A stretch of DNA of 62,820 nucleotides from Gammaproteobacteria bacterium (GTDB lineage Bacteria; Pseudomonadota; Gammaproteobacteria; Steroidobacterales; Steroidobacteraceae): assembly GCA_005878095.1 (NCBI GenBank), contig VBNH01000063.1, positions 1 to 62,820 on the forward strand, given 5' to 3'. How positions within the stretch are numbered: the stretch's first letter is position 1; every line of letters begins with the position of its first letter. Position numbers and translations under genes: made by a program. The notes under the pieces were generated by a model. That model saw only the letters and a list, made by a program, of their open reading frames with translations, was not told where the DNA came from and searched no databases. Positions 11,289 to 20,023 of the stretch are shown here, in pieces.

Positions 11289-12473
11289 ATGTGCCAGCTC
11301 ACCCGAGCCCTGAAAACGACGGCGCTGATCGTCCTCGCCGCGGGCTGCACGCTCGCGGGCACCACGATCGCGGGCGCCGCCGAGGACGATTCGCGCGCCC
11401 AGCGCAACGCCTACGTGGTCGCGCCTCTGGTATCCAACGTGGCCGGTGGCGCCGCGGTGCAGGACACAGTGCTGCACAACGCCTGGGGCGTTGCCTTCAG
11501 CCCGGCGGGCAGTCCTTTCTGGGTCAACGCCAATGGCACAGGCTGCTCGACCCTCTACAGCGGCAGTGGCACGAAGCTGGCGCTCCAGGTATCGATCCCG
11601 CTGCCAGGCAATGTCGTGCCTGCCGCCTCCTGCCATCCGGTTGATCCGAACAATCCGCCGAATCCTGCGCCAGCGGCGCCGACCGGAGTCGTGTGGAATC
11701 CTTCCGCGGCGTTCCTCGTGCCGGGCACGAAGCTGCCAGCGGTGTTCATCTTCGCCACCGAGAATGGCACCGTTTCCGCGTGGGCCGGAGGCTTGAACCC
11801 GGCCGACAATGCTGTGATCGCGGTCGACAACTCGTCCTCTCCCGCCGCCGGGAACGGCGCCGTCTACAAGGGTCTGGTGTTCGGGCTGAGCGCCAGGGGA
11901 GGGTTCCTGTACGCGACCAACTTCCGCGCTGGGACGATCGATGTATTCGGGCCGACCGGCTCGGACGGCCTGTTCACGCCCGCGACTACGGACGGCGGTT
12001 TCGCCGATCCCAATATCCCCGCCGGCTACGCGCCCTTCGGCATCGCGAACGTCGATGGCGACCTGTTCGTGACCTACGCGAAACAGGACGCTGAGAAACA
12101 CGACGACGTGGCGGGGCCAGGCCGTGGCTTTGTGGATGTCTTCGATACCGACGGCCATCTGCTGCGCCGGTTTGCCAGCCGCGGGCCGCTCAACTCACCG
12201 TGGGGCATCACCCGCGCCTCGTTCGCATTTGGCCGGTTCAGCGGCAAGATCCTGATCGGCAACTTCGGCAACGGCCGGATCGAGGCATTCGACGACGATG
12301 GGCGGTTTATCGCTGAGCTTGACGATGCTCACGGCAAGCCGCTGGTCATCGACGGCCTGTGGACCTTGACCTTGGGCGGCGGTCGCGGGTCGAGCCCGGA
12401 CACGCTGTACTTCACCGCGGGCCCGAATGGTGAGAGCAATGGATTGTTCGGTAACATCGTTCCCGCCCACTAA
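11289..12473 (+). CDS. Secreted beta-propeller protein, TIGR03118 type
   Basis: The 394-residue product has a Sec signal peptide (TALIVLAAGCTLAGTTIAGA) and then propeller-like repeats. Typical stretches are VLHNAWGVAFSPAGSPFWV, NPSAAFLVPGTKLPAVFIFA, PFGIANVDGDLFVTYAKQD and GKILIGNFGNGRIEAFD, which I recognise as the TIGR03118 family of unknown function. AAGGAG lies upstream of the ATG. It ends tail-to-tail with the cytochrome gene at 12470; the two stop codons overlap by four bases. The function is not known; NHL-like propellers often bind ligands or other proteins. Confidence 0.75.
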   Translation: MCQLTRALKTTALIVLAAGCTLAGTTIAGAAEDDSRAQRNAYVVAPLVSNVAGGAAVQDTVLHNAWGVAFSPAGSPFWVNANGTGCSTLYSGSGTKLALQVSIPLPGNVVPAASCHPVDPNNPPNPAPAAPTGVVWNPSAAFLVPGTKLPAVFIFATENGTVSAWAGGLNPADNAVIAVDNSSSPAAGNGAVYKGLVFGLSARGGFLYATNFRAGTIDVFGPTGSDGLFTPATTDGGFADPNIPAGYAPFGIANVDGDLFVTYAKQDAEKHDDVAGPGRGFVDVFDTDGHLLRRFASRGPLNSPWGITRASFAFGRFSGKILIGNFGNGRIEAFDDDGRFIAELDDAHGKPLVIDGLWTLTLGGGRGSSPDTLYFTAGPNGESNGLFGNIVPAH

Positions 12474-12904
12474 TAGTCCGCTGCCGGCGCTGCACCGCTC
12501 GCCGCGAGCTTGCGCACCACTTCGCGCCGCGCCGCCTGCACGTCGGCAAGCGGTACGCGGCGTGCGCGCGCCACTTCCTCTTCGGTGAACGGAGCAGGGT
12601 GTGGCGCGTCGGCGGCGCCGTAGCGCTCGGTGAGCCAGTTGAGCACCGCCGCAAGGCGCGCATCCGAGAGCGCCGAGTTGGCCGCGCCGGGCACGCGCAG
12701 CACGTAGTTGCGTCCCTCGCTGTTGCTCATGAAACGCGCGAGCGTCCCGGCGAGCGCTGGGATCCTGCCGGGCACGCCCTGGGCTTCGGCGCCGTGACAG
12801 CCCATGCAATAGAGGGTGTAGTCCTGCCCCGGGCTCGCGCTCGCCGCGCCAGCGAGAGCGCTCATGGCCAGCCCGGTCGTGGCGAGCAACGGCAGGCGCC
12901 GCAT
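12470..12904 (-). CDS. Periplasmic monohaem c-type cytochrome (second cytochrome of the amine dehydrogenase operon)
   Basis: The 144-residue product has a signal peptide ending near ASAS and a haem site CMGCH at residues 33-37. A Met-containing loop (LARFMSNSEGRNYVLR) supplies the probable sixth ligand. It lies 5 bp downstream of the other cytochrome gene and ends the four-gene minus-strand operon. By position it should carry electrons away from the aromatic amine dehydrogenase. The characterised aau cluster of Alcaligenes faecalis also encodes a small monohaem cytochrome after aauA. Which of the two cytochromes here is the direct partner is not known. Confidence 0.85.
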   Translation of the reverse strand: MRRLPLLATTGLAMSALAGAASASPGQDYTLYCMGCHGAEAQGVPGRIPALAGTLARFMSNSEGRNYVLRVPGAANSALSDARLAAVLNWLTERYGAADAPHPAPFTEEEVARARRVPLADVQAARREVVRKLAASGAAPAADY

Positions 12905-12909
12905 GCTCT

Positions 12910-13425
12910 TCAGGATCCGTTCGGTGCGACGCTCTTGCGGTGCTCGCGCACCGCGGCGCCGTCCAGCGCAAGGCCGCGCTCGCCGGCGATCTCCCCGGTG
13001 GTGAGGGGTTTGAGGTCCGCGGGCGCGTGGCCGAGATCGAACACGACGAAGTTGAGCGTAGCCGCCAGGGTCGCGTCCTCCAGGCGCGCGAAATCCGGCA
13101 TCTGGAAGTTGTAGTGTTTGTCGTCGACGCTTATGTCACCGATCATGCCGTACAGCACGGTCAGCGCAAGCTGCCGGCGTCCCTCGACGCTGGCGGCGTA
13201 GCGCGCCGGGTAAGACAGCAATGGCGGCGCCAGCGCTGGCAGGCCGGCGCCGGCAGGTCCGTGGCACACGGCGCAGTTCGCCTGGAAGCTGCTGAAACCC
13301 GCCGGGTAGGCCGGGGGGACGGCATCCGCAGCGCGTGCGCCGGGTGCCGTCGCGAGGCTCACGACCGCCGGCACGGCCCAGGCGAGCGCGCCGCGCGTGC
13401 CGGCGCCCGGGCCCCGGGTCCTCAT
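12910..13425 (-). CDS. Periplasmic monohaem c-type cytochrome (first cytochrome of the amine dehydrogenase operon)
   Basis: The 171-residue product has a signal peptide ending near ARAAD and haem site CAVCH at residues 51-55, with a candidate Met ligand in NFQMPDFARLEDA. The start ATG overlaps the aauA stop (ATGA at 13422-13425), which ties its translation to the light subunit. An upstream in-frame extension exists but would run into aauA, so the overlapping ATG is preferred. It is a candidate electron acceptor for the TTQ dehydrogenase, in place of amicyanin or azurin, neither of which is encoded here. Confidence 0.85.
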   Translation of the reverse strand: MRTRGPGAGTRGALAWAVPAVVSLATAPGARAADAVPPAYPAGFSSFQANCAVCHGPAGAGLPALAPPLLSYPARYAASVEGRRQLALTVLYGMIGDISVDDKHYNFQMPDFARLEDATLAATLNFVVFDLGHAPADLKPLTTGEIAGERGLALDGAAVREHRKSVAPNGS

Positions 13426-13931
13426 TTTTCCGCGACTCCAAGGATGACCGACACCGAGCAGTGATAGTTCGAGTCGGCGTTGGCCATGCACCAGTTGAGG
13501 TCGTTGTTGCGCGACGGCCGGTACATCGGCTTCTCGCGCTCGTTACGGTTGCACTCGCAGTTGCCGCAGCTGGTTTTCCCGCAACAGTCGTTGTAGGAGA
13601 CGATGTAGTCGCGGCCGTCGCCGGGGTTGCGGCACGTGCCGATCCAGGTGATGGGCGAGGCGGCGGTGCCCGGTGGACAGGAGCTGGAGGTGCCGCCGCA
13701 GCACGAGCACAGGAAGCCGTCGATGGCGCAGTACCTCCAGTACTGACAGCTCTCCGGACCGGCGGATTTGGCGTCGCTCCCCCACGCACGTCCGCCGCGA
13801 TCCACCGGCAACAGCGGCAGCAGCGCGGCGCCGGTCAGCAGCTGACCCAGGGAGGCCAGCAGGCTGCGGCGTGAGGTGCGCCGCGCCAGCGAGCGCGAGG
13901 AGTGTTCGAGCAGGTGATCGAGCGAGCGCAT
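13422..13931 (-). CDS. aauA: Aromatic amine dehydrogenase light (TTQ) subunit
   Basis: This 169-residue product is the small catalytic subunit that carries tryptophan tryptophylquinone. It has a long Tat-like leader (RRTSRRSLLASLGQLLTGAA, about residues 17-36) and a Cys-rich mature part. The two Trp residues that form TTQ are Trp96 (in TWIGTC) and Trp147 (in LNWCMAN). Their 51-residue spacing equals that of Trp57/Trp108 in methylamine dehydrogenase. The catalytic-base Asp (Asp115, NDCCGK) and the TTQ-forming Asp (Asp71, AIDG) also fall at the equivalent offsets. CQYWRYCAIDGFLC and the C-terminal half resemble the aromatic rather than the methylamine enzyme. Substrate preference remains an inference. 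Confidence 0.93.
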   Translation of the reverse strand: MRSLDHLLEHSSRSLARRTSRRSLLASLGQLLTGAALLPLLPVDRGGRAWGSDAKSAGPESCQYWRYCAIDGFLCSCCGGTSSSCPPGTAASPITWIGTCRNPGDGRDYIVSYNDCCGKTSCGNCECNRNEREKPMYRPSRNNDLNWCMANADSNYHCSVSVILGVAEK

Positions 13932-13947
13932 CGTGTGCCCCGTAATT

Positions 13948-15099
13948 TCAGGGATTCAGCATCATCCAGGGCGTCTGCCCGAGGTGCTTCTCCACGTGCC
14001 GCAGCTTGCCGCTGAGGGCATCGAACACGGCGACGTCCGCGGCGTTGGTGGCCGCAAACAGGATCGGCGCGGGATCCTGCGACACCTGCACGGCGAGCAC
14101 CCGCGATAGGCCGGCCGCAGGCATCGACCAGCGTGCCAGACGCCGGTGTCCGGCCATGTCAAACACCCAGATTTCGGTGCCGCCGTCCTTGTGCGTGCCT
14201 TCGCCGCCCTGATGCATGGGCACGTACAGCCGGCCGAGCGCGCGGTGAACGGCGCCCACCTGGTCCGCACCCGGGCGCCACTGGCCCTGTTCGGCGGGGC
14301 TCACCAGCGACCAGGGTTGCGCAAAGGCGGGTTGTGTGCCGGACAGGTCGACCTCGTGCACCTCGCCCAGGAAGGACAGGAATGCGTAGCCGCGGGTTGT
14401 CGGAATGCCCTGCACGAACACCGGGTCGCGGTCGGGGTCGAAGAACGGCTCCGACAGCGCGCGCGCGGTTTCGCGACCCTGCGCGTCGAGGGTGACGGTG
14501 AGCAGCCGCCCGCTTTCGCAGATGGACGAAACGCGGTTCGGCCCCCAGGGGATCACCAGCACACAGCCGGCGGTGTCGATCTCGCCGAGCACTCTGCCGT
14601 GCGCCGGATCGAGCACTCCGAAGGACGCGGCGGGCGTCACGTAGGCCACGTACAGGAAGTGGCCGTCGGCGCTATAGGCGATATTGAAAAGGCTGGGAGC
14701 GGTCTCGGCACGTTTGGTTGGCAGCACGATCTCGCCGGTGGTGGCGAGAGTGATATTGTCGGTGAACTCGACCACGTCGGTGCGTGTGCCGCGACTGCCA
14801 CGGGCGAAGTAGGTGGTGGCCACCACCGTGGTGGCCCCGTCGGGCGAGAGGTTGAAGCTGGGGGTGAAGCCCGCGTCGATCTGCCCCAGGCGCCGGTAGC
14901 TGTCGCCGTCGAACAGATGCACGCGGGCATCGATCTCGTTGGCGAAAGCCTCATCGAACACATACACCCAGTGCGGACTCCTGGGCGGCAGGGGTTGCAC
15001 GGTGAGATGCTCGGCGGGCAGCGGTGGCGGCGCCGCGTGCGCCAGCACGCTGAGCGTCAGGCACAGCGTTACTGCGGACCTAAGAGACGCAGATCGCAT
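13948..15099 (-). CDS. aauB: Aromatic amine dehydrogenase heavy subunit
   Basis: This 383-residue product is the seven-bladed propeller that clamps the TTQ subunit in the periplasmic tetramer. A signal peptide (LRSAVTLCLTLSVLAHA) is followed by family-typical PHWVYVFDEAF, GQIDAGFTPSFNLSPDG, GRLYVPMHQGGEGTHKDGG and the C-terminal LGQTPWMMLNP. The start at 15099 is preferred over 15111 because GGGG lies at the right distance ahead of it. It opens the operon aauB-aauA-cyt-cyt. In known mau and aau clusters the E and D genes lie between B and A; here there are only 16 bp between them. Confidence 0.92.
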   Translation of the reverse strand: MRSASLRSAVTLCLTLSVLAHAAPPPLPAEHLTVQPLPPRSPHWVYVFDEAFANEIDARVHLFDGDSYRRLGQIDAGFTPSFNLSPDGATTVVATTYFARGSRGTRTDVVEFTDNITLATTGEIVLPTKRAETAPSLFNIAYSADGHFLYVAYVTPAASFGVLDPAHGRVLGEIDTAGCVLVIPWGPNRVSSICESGRLLTVTLDAQGRETARALSEPFFDPDRDPVFVQGIPTTRGYAFLSFLGEVHEVDLSGTQPAFAQPWSLVSPAEQGQWRPGADQVGAVHRALGRLYVPMHQGGEGTHKDGGTEIWVFDMAGHRRLARWSMPAAGLSRVLAVQVSQDPAPILFAATNAADVAVFDALSGKLRHVEKHLGQTPWMMLNP

Positions 15100-15305
15100 C
15101 GGGCACCCCATGCAAAGCCGGATACACGTCGTTGGGCTTGAGGCCGTGGCGCGCGCGTGGCGCGTCTGCGGCGGCGGCTTTGCGGCGAGTCTCGCACATC
15201 ACCGGGAGCCGGAAAAGGCGGCTACGTCTGGGCGCGCGCCGGGCGCGCTGGTTTGACCGTCCGCGGCGCCTGCCGTAGAGTCGTCCGCCCTTCGTCCGAT
15301 AACCA

Positions 15306-15317
15306 ATAATCGATTAT
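15306..15317. promoter_or_regulatory. 12-bp perfect palindrome between the divergent aauB and FAD oxidoreductase genes
   Basis: ATAATCGATTAT is an exact palindrome inside the 230-bp divergent spacer, 12 bp before the ATG of the FAD oxidoreductase. It is the only AT-rich block in the spacer. It may be an operator or -10 region for the plus-strand gene. Confidence 0.35.
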
Positions 15318-15329
15318 CGATAGCTCGCG

Positions 15330-16640
15330 ATGCCCGCCGTGCCGCTGCAATCGCTGTGGTCCGTGACGGCGCCGGCCGGCCCCGCCTGCGAGGTGCTGGC
15401 CGGCGCGTGGGGCGCCCAGGCCGCCGTCATCGGCGCCGGCTACACCGGCCTGTCGGCCGCCCTGCACCTGGCGCAGGCCGGCCGGGAGGTGGTGGTGCTG
15501 GAGGCCGCTGACATTGGCGCGGGTGCCTCCGGCAGCAACGGCGGCCAGGTCATCCCCGGGGTCAAGCACGATCCGGATACCCTCGAGCAGATGTTCGGAC
15601 CCGATGCGGGAGCGCGCGCGGTGGCGACCGTCGCGGCCGGGCCCGACCTGGTGTTCGAACTCATCGCCCGGCACGGCCTGCGATGCGATGCGGTGCGCAC
15701 CGGCTGGATTCAGCCGGCGGCTTCGGAGGCTGCGCTGCTGCAGCTCGCCGACCGGGTGGAGCAGTGGCGGCGGCGCGGGGCCGCGGTGGAATTTCTGTCG
15801 CGCCAGGAGGTGCTGCGGCTGACCGGATCCGGCTGCTACTGCGGCGGGCTGCTTGATCGTCGCGGCGGCACGGTGCAGCCGTTGTCTTACGCGCGCGGAC
15901 TCGCCGAGGCCGTGCGGCGCTGCGGCGGACGCATCTTTGTCCGCAGCCCGGCGCGCAAGCTGACCCGCAGCGCGGGCGCCTGGAGCATCGAGACACCTCG
16001 CGGGAGCGTGCGTGCACCGCTCGTCATCATCGCGACCAACGCCTACACCGGCAGGGTCACGGACGAGCTGCGACGCACGGTGGTGGCGGTGCCGTCCTTC
16101 CAGGTGGCGACGGCCCCCATTCCCGCCGCGCTGCGCGGGACAATCCTGCCCGGCGGGCAGGCCGCCTCGGACACCCGGCGTCTGCTGCGGTACTTCCGCC
16201 TGGATGCGAGCGGACGGCTGGTGATGGGCTCGCGCGGCACGTTCGCGCCGGTCCCGGGCGCGCGGGCGGTACGGCACCACTACCGCGCCGTGCACGAAAT
16301 CTATCCGCAGCTCGAAGGCGTGGCTTTCGAATACCACTGGGGGGGGCTCGTGGCCATGACGCGCGACCACCTGCCGCACCTGCATGAGCCGGCACCGGGC
16401 CTGCTTGCCGGCCTCGGCTACAATGGCCGCGGAGTCGCCATGGCAACCGTGATGGGGCGCCTGCTGGCGCTGCGCGCGCTCGGAACCCCTGCTGCGGAGG
16501 TGGGCTTTCCGATCACGCCGCTGCGGCCCATGCCGTTGCACGCCCTGAGCGGCATCGGTGCGCGCGCGACTATCCAGTATCTGCGGCTGGCGGACGCGCT
16601 GGCACGCGCGCCCATCCTTGGGTCACGGGGACCGGCATGA
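15330..16640 (+). CDS. FAD-dependent amine/amino acid oxidoreductase (DAO family, PuuB/OrdL-like)
   Basis: The 436-residue product has the Rossmann FAD motif VIGAGYTGLSAALHLAQAG near residues 32-50 and the DAO-family stretch GASGSNGGQVIPG. The closest recognisable group is gamma-glutamylputrescine oxidase-like enzymes, where a secondary amine or amino acid is oxidised to an imine by O2 or the respiratory chain. No signal peptide is seen, so it should be cytoplasmic. It is divergent from the amine dehydrogenase operon and overlaps the TSUP permease gene (ATGA). A role in amine metabolism is likely; the substrate is not resolved. Confidence 0.82.
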   Translation: MPAVPLQSLWSVTAPAGPACEVLAGAWGAQAAVIGAGYTGLSAALHLAQAGREVVVLEAADIGAGASGSNGGQVIPGVKHDPDTLEQMFGPDAGARAVATVAAGPDLVFELIARHGLRCDAVRTGWIQPAASEAALLQLADRVEQWRRRGAAVEFLSRQEVLRLTGSGCYCGGLLDRRGGTVQPLSYARGLAEAVRRCGGRIFVRSPARKLTRSAGAWSIETPRGSVRAPLVIIATNAYTGRVTDELRRTVVAVPSFQVATAPIPAALRGTILPGGQAASDTRRLLRYFRLDASGRLVMGSRGTFAPVPGARAVRHHYRAVHEIYPQLEGVAFEYHWGGLVAMTRDHLPHLHEPAPGLLAGLGYNGRGVAMATVMGRLLALRALGTPAAEVGFPITPLRPMPLHALSGIGARATIQYLRLADALARAPILGSRGPA

Positions 16641-17524
16641 ACGCGACAAAAGTCGGGCTGCTGAGCGCGCTGGTGCTGGTGAACATCGCGTTCGTCATCG
16701 GATGGGTCTGGGCCGCCAGGCACTACCGGATGCGCGAGCGCCCCGGGCTCGCCGACATCGCGATCGGAGTGGTGACCGACTTCCTCGATACGCTCGGCAT
16801 CGGCTCATTCGCACCCACCACCGCGCTGTTCAAATTTCGCGGTGCGCCCGCCGACGAGCTGATACCCGGCACGCTCAACGTGGGGCACAATTCGTCCGCC
16901 TTTCTCGAGACCGTGCTGTTCGTTACGGCGGTGACCGTGGAGCCGGTGCTGCTCGCCAGCATGGTCGCGAGCGCCGCCGCCGGCGCCTGGCTCGGCGCCG
17001 GCCTGGTGAGCCGGCTTCCACGCCGCACGATCCAGCTGTTCATGGGAGTGGCCCTGCTGGTGGCGGCGTTCTTCTTTACCTTGAAGAACCTCGGCGCGTT
17101 CCCGCCGGGCGGCACCGCGTTCGCTCTGGCCGGCTGGCGCTTCGCAGTGGCAGTAAGTGTCAGTTTTCTGCTGGGCGCATTGATGTGCATCGGGATCGGC
17201 AACTACGCGCCGCTCATGATCATGCTCGCCCTCATGGGCATGCATCCGCTGGCGGCGTTTCCGATCATGATGACGAGCGACGGCATCCTGCAGCCCGTGG
17301 CGAGCCTCGGCTTCTTTCGCTCGGGACGCTTCGCTCACGGGCCCTCGCTGGGCCTGATCATCGGTGGCGTGGCCGGCGTGCTGATCGCCTTCTACATCGT
17401 CAAGCACCTGCCGCTCACGGCGATGCGCTGGCTGGTGATCGTCGTGGTCAGCTACGCGGCGGTTGCGATGCTGCGCTCGGCGCGCGTCGCCTCGACAGGC
17501 GCGCCCGCTGCGGCGCTGGAGTGA
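16637..17524 (+). CDS. TSUP-family (TauE/SafE) membrane permease
   Basis: The 295-residue protein has about eight hydrophobic helices. A conserved N-terminal segment contains DTLGIGSFAPTTALFKFRG, and there is a second repeat half with CIGIGNYAPLMIMLALMG, the paired motif of TauE/SafE proteins. These export or import sulfite, sulfoacetate or other organic anions. The ATG overlaps the stop of the FAD oxidoreductase, so it may move that enzyme's substrate or product. The substrate cannot be inferred. Confidence 0.85.
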   Translation: MNATKVGLLSALVLVNIAFVIGWVWAARHYRMRERPGLADIAIGVVTDFLDTLGIGSFAPTTALFKFRGAPADELIPGTLNVGHNSSAFLETVLFVTAVTVEPVLLASMVASAAAGAWLGAGLVSRLPRRTIQLFMGVALLVAAFFFTLKNLGAFPPGGTAFALAGWRFAVAVSVSFLLGALMCIGIGNYAPLMIMLALMGMHPLAAFPIMMTSDGILQPVASLGFFRSGRFAHGPSLGLIIGGVAGVLIAFYIVKHLPLTAMRWLVIVVVSYAAVAMLRSARVASTGAPAAALE

Positions 17525-17540
17525 CCGCCGCGCACCGCCT

Positions 17541-17756
17541 TCATCCCGCCCCCCACCCCATGCGCACCGCCACCAGGTAGCCCCGATGAACCAGGGCCGG
17601 CCGATCGGGGGTGTGCGTAGCGTGCATCATGCGCCCGGTACATTGGGCGCGCTCGGCGGCGCGCGCCGGCGGCACGCTGAACACCACCGCCACCAGCAGT
17701 GCGAGGGCAAGATTGATGAGCAACGATCCCAACACCGCCCAGGTCGTGACTCTCAT
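17541..17756 (-). CDS. Small exported or membrane-anchored protein, function unknown
   Basis: The 71-residue product starts with one hydrophobic segment (VLGSLLINLALALLVAVVFS), which could be an anchor or an uncleaved signal. The rest is a polar tail containing QCTGRMMHATHTPD. The start is chosen because GAGGAGAG precedes the ATG by 4 bases. It is convergent with the TSUP gene. No family is recognised. GC-rich third codon positions and the good ribosome site favour a real gene. Confidence 0.5.
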   Translation of the reverse strand: MRVTTWAVLGSLLINLALALLVAVVFSVPPARAAERAQCTGRMMHATHTPDRPALVHRGYLVAVRMGWGAG

Positions 17757-17996
17757 GGCGCTCTCCTCAGGGCAATTCTCACTGCGCATATGAGACACCC
17801 CGGAGAACGGTGGCGTCAGCGCGTCGGCGTCGAATCCATCCTCCCGGCCAACGGGTTCGTCCCCGCAGCGCGTGACTGCGGTCCCGGCCCGGGCGACACC
17901 TCATCGGGGGCGCCATCACATTCGCGAGACAACCACGCACCGGTGCCTGTAATCTTCTGCCCCTGCTCGTGCAACCTCTGACATTTAGGGGGGCAG

Positions 17997-19034
17997 ATGG
18001 CATCCGGAGGACACACGACAGTCATCCAGAGAGTCCTGGAGCGACGGGCGGCGAGGCCCGCGACCACCGAGGAGGGGACTACGGCGACTGTCGCGGTCAT
18101 GGTGCGGGTGCTGCCGCCGCCGAAGGCGCTCCTGGTCTTCCAGGATGCGCCGCTGCGCCAGCATATGCAGCGGCGCATCACGCCGGATTTGCTGGAGTGC
18201 GAGGCGGTCGCCGACGAGGAGGAAGCTCTGCGCCGCTTCGGCGCGGAGTTCCGCCCGGTCGTGCTCACCGACAGCCTGGAGCTGATACGCAAGCTGCGGG
18301 CGCGGCCCGCCGCCCGCCCACCGTTCATCGTCTATGTGGCCGAGGTCGATGACGCCCAGGAGCGGGAGGCGGGCATCCTCGCCGGGGCCGACGAATGTGT
18401 CGGGCGGCGGGTCAGCGACTGCGAGCTGGACGCGCGCGTCCGCGCGGCGCGGCGCATTACCGAGCTCGAGTCGGTACTGCGCATTACGCTGGAGGAAAAC
18501 CGCAAGCTGTCCTCGACGGACGAACTGACGCGCGCTGCCAGCCGGCGCTTCTTCGGCAAGCACTTCCCGCGTGAGGTCGAACGGGCCGCGCGTTACAAGC
18601 GCGCCCTGTCCCTGGCTCTCTGCGACATCGACCACTTCAAGAAGATCAACGACACGCTCGGTCACGCCGCCGGCGACGAGATCCTGCAACAGTTCGGTCC
18701 GCGGCTGCAGCAGGCTCTGCGCCGCGGGATTGACTGGGTGGCGCGCATCGGCGGTGAGGAATTTGCCATCGTCATGCCGGAAACCGCTCAGGAAGCGGGG
18801 CTCGAGGTCGCCCGCAAGTTGCGGGCGACTATCTCGCACACTCCCTTCAAGGCCGGCAAGAAGAGCATCCACGTGACCGCGAGCTTCGGCCTGTGCGGCA
18901 TGGACCACGTCGCGAGTGGTGAGCACCGGGTGGCCGAGCAGGTGCTCAGGATCGCCGATGCGGCCCTGTACCGCAGCAAGGAGTCCGGCCGCAATCGCGT
19001 TACGGCCGCGATTCTCAAGGAACCGGGTGGCTGA
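17997..19034 (+). CDS. Diguanylate cyclase with degenerate receiver domain
   Basis: The 345-residue product has an N-terminal receiver-like domain (about 40-155) and a C-terminal GGDEF domain (about 175-340). The active site GGEEF is at residues 252-256 and the inhibitory I-site RGID at 243-246, so it should make c-di-GMP and be product-inhibited. The receiver looks worn: the usual acidic pair after the first strand is replaced by FQD, and the conserved Lys is Arg, though an Asp remains in VVLTDS. Phosphorylation control is therefore doubtful. AGGGGGG precedes the ATG at 17997; a later ATG at 18099 is possible. Confidence 0.88.
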   Translation: MASGGHTTVIQRVLERRAARPATTEEGTTATVAVMVRVLPPPKALLVFQDAPLRQHMQRRITPDLLECEAVADEEEALRRFGAEFRPVVLTDSLELIRKLRARPAARPPFIVYVAEVDDAQEREAGILAGADECVGRRVSDCELDARVRAARRITELESVLRITLEENRKLSSTDELTRAASRRFFGKHFPREVERAARYKRALSLALCDIDHFKKINDTLGHAAGDEILQQFGPRLQQALRRGIDWVARIGGEEFAIVMPETAQEAGLEVARKLRATISHTPFKAGKKSIHVTASFGLCGMDHVASGEHRVAEQVLRIADAALYRSKESGRNRVTAAILKEPGG

Positions 19035-19220
19035 CAGCGCCGCTCGTCGTCGTGCTCCATGTGGAGCTCTATGACGAAGCGGGCGAACTGAAAGATGCCG
19101 GAATCTGGGTCACCGACCAGCAAGGCAAGTGGAGCCGTTGCGTCGCCTGAGCGCCCCGTGCGGGCACCGGATCGGTGTCCATGGCCTGATAGAATCAACC
19201 CGCGCCACTGAATTGACTGC

Positions 19221-19310
19221 GGAGAGGTGGCAGAGCGGTTGAATGCACCGGTCTTGAAAACCGGAGTCGGGGCAACCCGATCGTGGGTTCGAATCCCACC
19301 CTCTCCGCCA
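19221..19310 (+). tRNA. serT: tRNA-Ser (anticodon TGA)
   Basis: This 90-nt stretch begins GGAGAGGTGG and ends with a matching CCTCTCC acceptor strand, discriminator G and encoded CCA. The anticodon loop is CT-TGA-AA, and a long variable arm plus a GTTCGAATCCC T arm mark it as serine. No duplicated 3' end (attachment site) was noticed nearby. Confidence 0.97.
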
Positions 19311-19363
19311 GGCAGCCTTTGTCATCCAATGGAGTGCCGGCACTTGCGCCGCCCGCGCTGCGC

Positions 19364-19828
19364 TCACTGGCGCGTGAAGACGAGACTATCGTCGTAAGCG
19401 ACGCCGTCGTTGTGCGTGCCCTTGTTTTTGACCGTCAGCGTCTTGCCATCCGCCGAGACGACCCGATGCACGGTGCCAACGACCTTCCCAGCCTTCGTGA
19501 GCGTAAAGTCCCACGTCCTGGCATTAACGGACTTTGCCGTCAAGCTGTCGGCGTCTGAGTTGCCGGTAACAGGATAGCTCTTGCCGTCGGCCTTGTAGGC
19601 CGTGTGCATCGATGCCTCCTTGCCGCCGGCTCCGACGCTTTTGCCGTCGAGCGCTACACCGTCAGCTGACTCGGTGTACACGCGCGTCGCGCTCTTCAGC
19701 GCAGGTCCCGGGCTGAACTTCGACTTCGCGACATCCAGCTTCCATGTGCCGACGACCGGATCCGCGGCCATGGCAACTCCGCCAATGAATGTCGCGGCTA
19801 AAAGAGCGATTGCAGGAATTCTCCACAT
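19364..19828 (-). CDS. Small secreted protein of unknown function
   Basis: The 154-residue product has a Sec signal peptide (IPAIALLAATFIGGVAMA) and then a short beta-rich domain beginning DPVVGTWKLDVAKSKFSPG and ending AYDDSLVFTRQ. The opening GTWKL...SKF resembles lipocalin-like or DUF-type secreted proteins that occur as single genes in many proteobacteria. GAGGAGAG precedes the ATG at 19828, so the longer upstream reading is rejected. It faces the tRNA-Ser gene and is divergent from galK. No function can be assigned. Confidence 0.7.
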   Translation of the reverse strand: MWRIPAIALLAATFIGGVAMAADPVVGTWKLDVAKSKFSPGPALKSATRVYTESADGVALDGKSVGAGGKEASMHTAYKADGKSYPVTGNSDADSLTAKSVNARTWDFTLTKAGKVVGTVHRVVSADGKTLTVKNKGTHNDGVAYDDSLVFTRQ

Positions 19829-20023
19829 GTTTCTCTCCTCGGCCCCGAGCTCATGTCGGAGCAGGTCCGGGAGGATGCACCTAAGCGCCTGCCGGCTCAA
19901 TCAGGCGCCACCCCCGGGAGATGCTAAGGTGGCGCGCAGACGCCCACCTTGGTCCCGCGTCAACTTCGCGTCGAGGCGAAACGGTGCCTTGAGCGTGACG
20001 AGCAATACCGGGCGCGATCGCCT

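Noticed and set aside
19052..19150. A 32-residue reading (LHVELYDEAGELKDAGIW) after the diguanylate cyclase
   Set aside because: It looks protein-like but is very short, has no clear ribosome site and no family match; it may be a gene remnant.
19221..19310. tRNA-Ser as an integration site for a genomic island
   Set aside because: No integrase gene and no repeated copy of the tRNA 3' end was noticed in the window.
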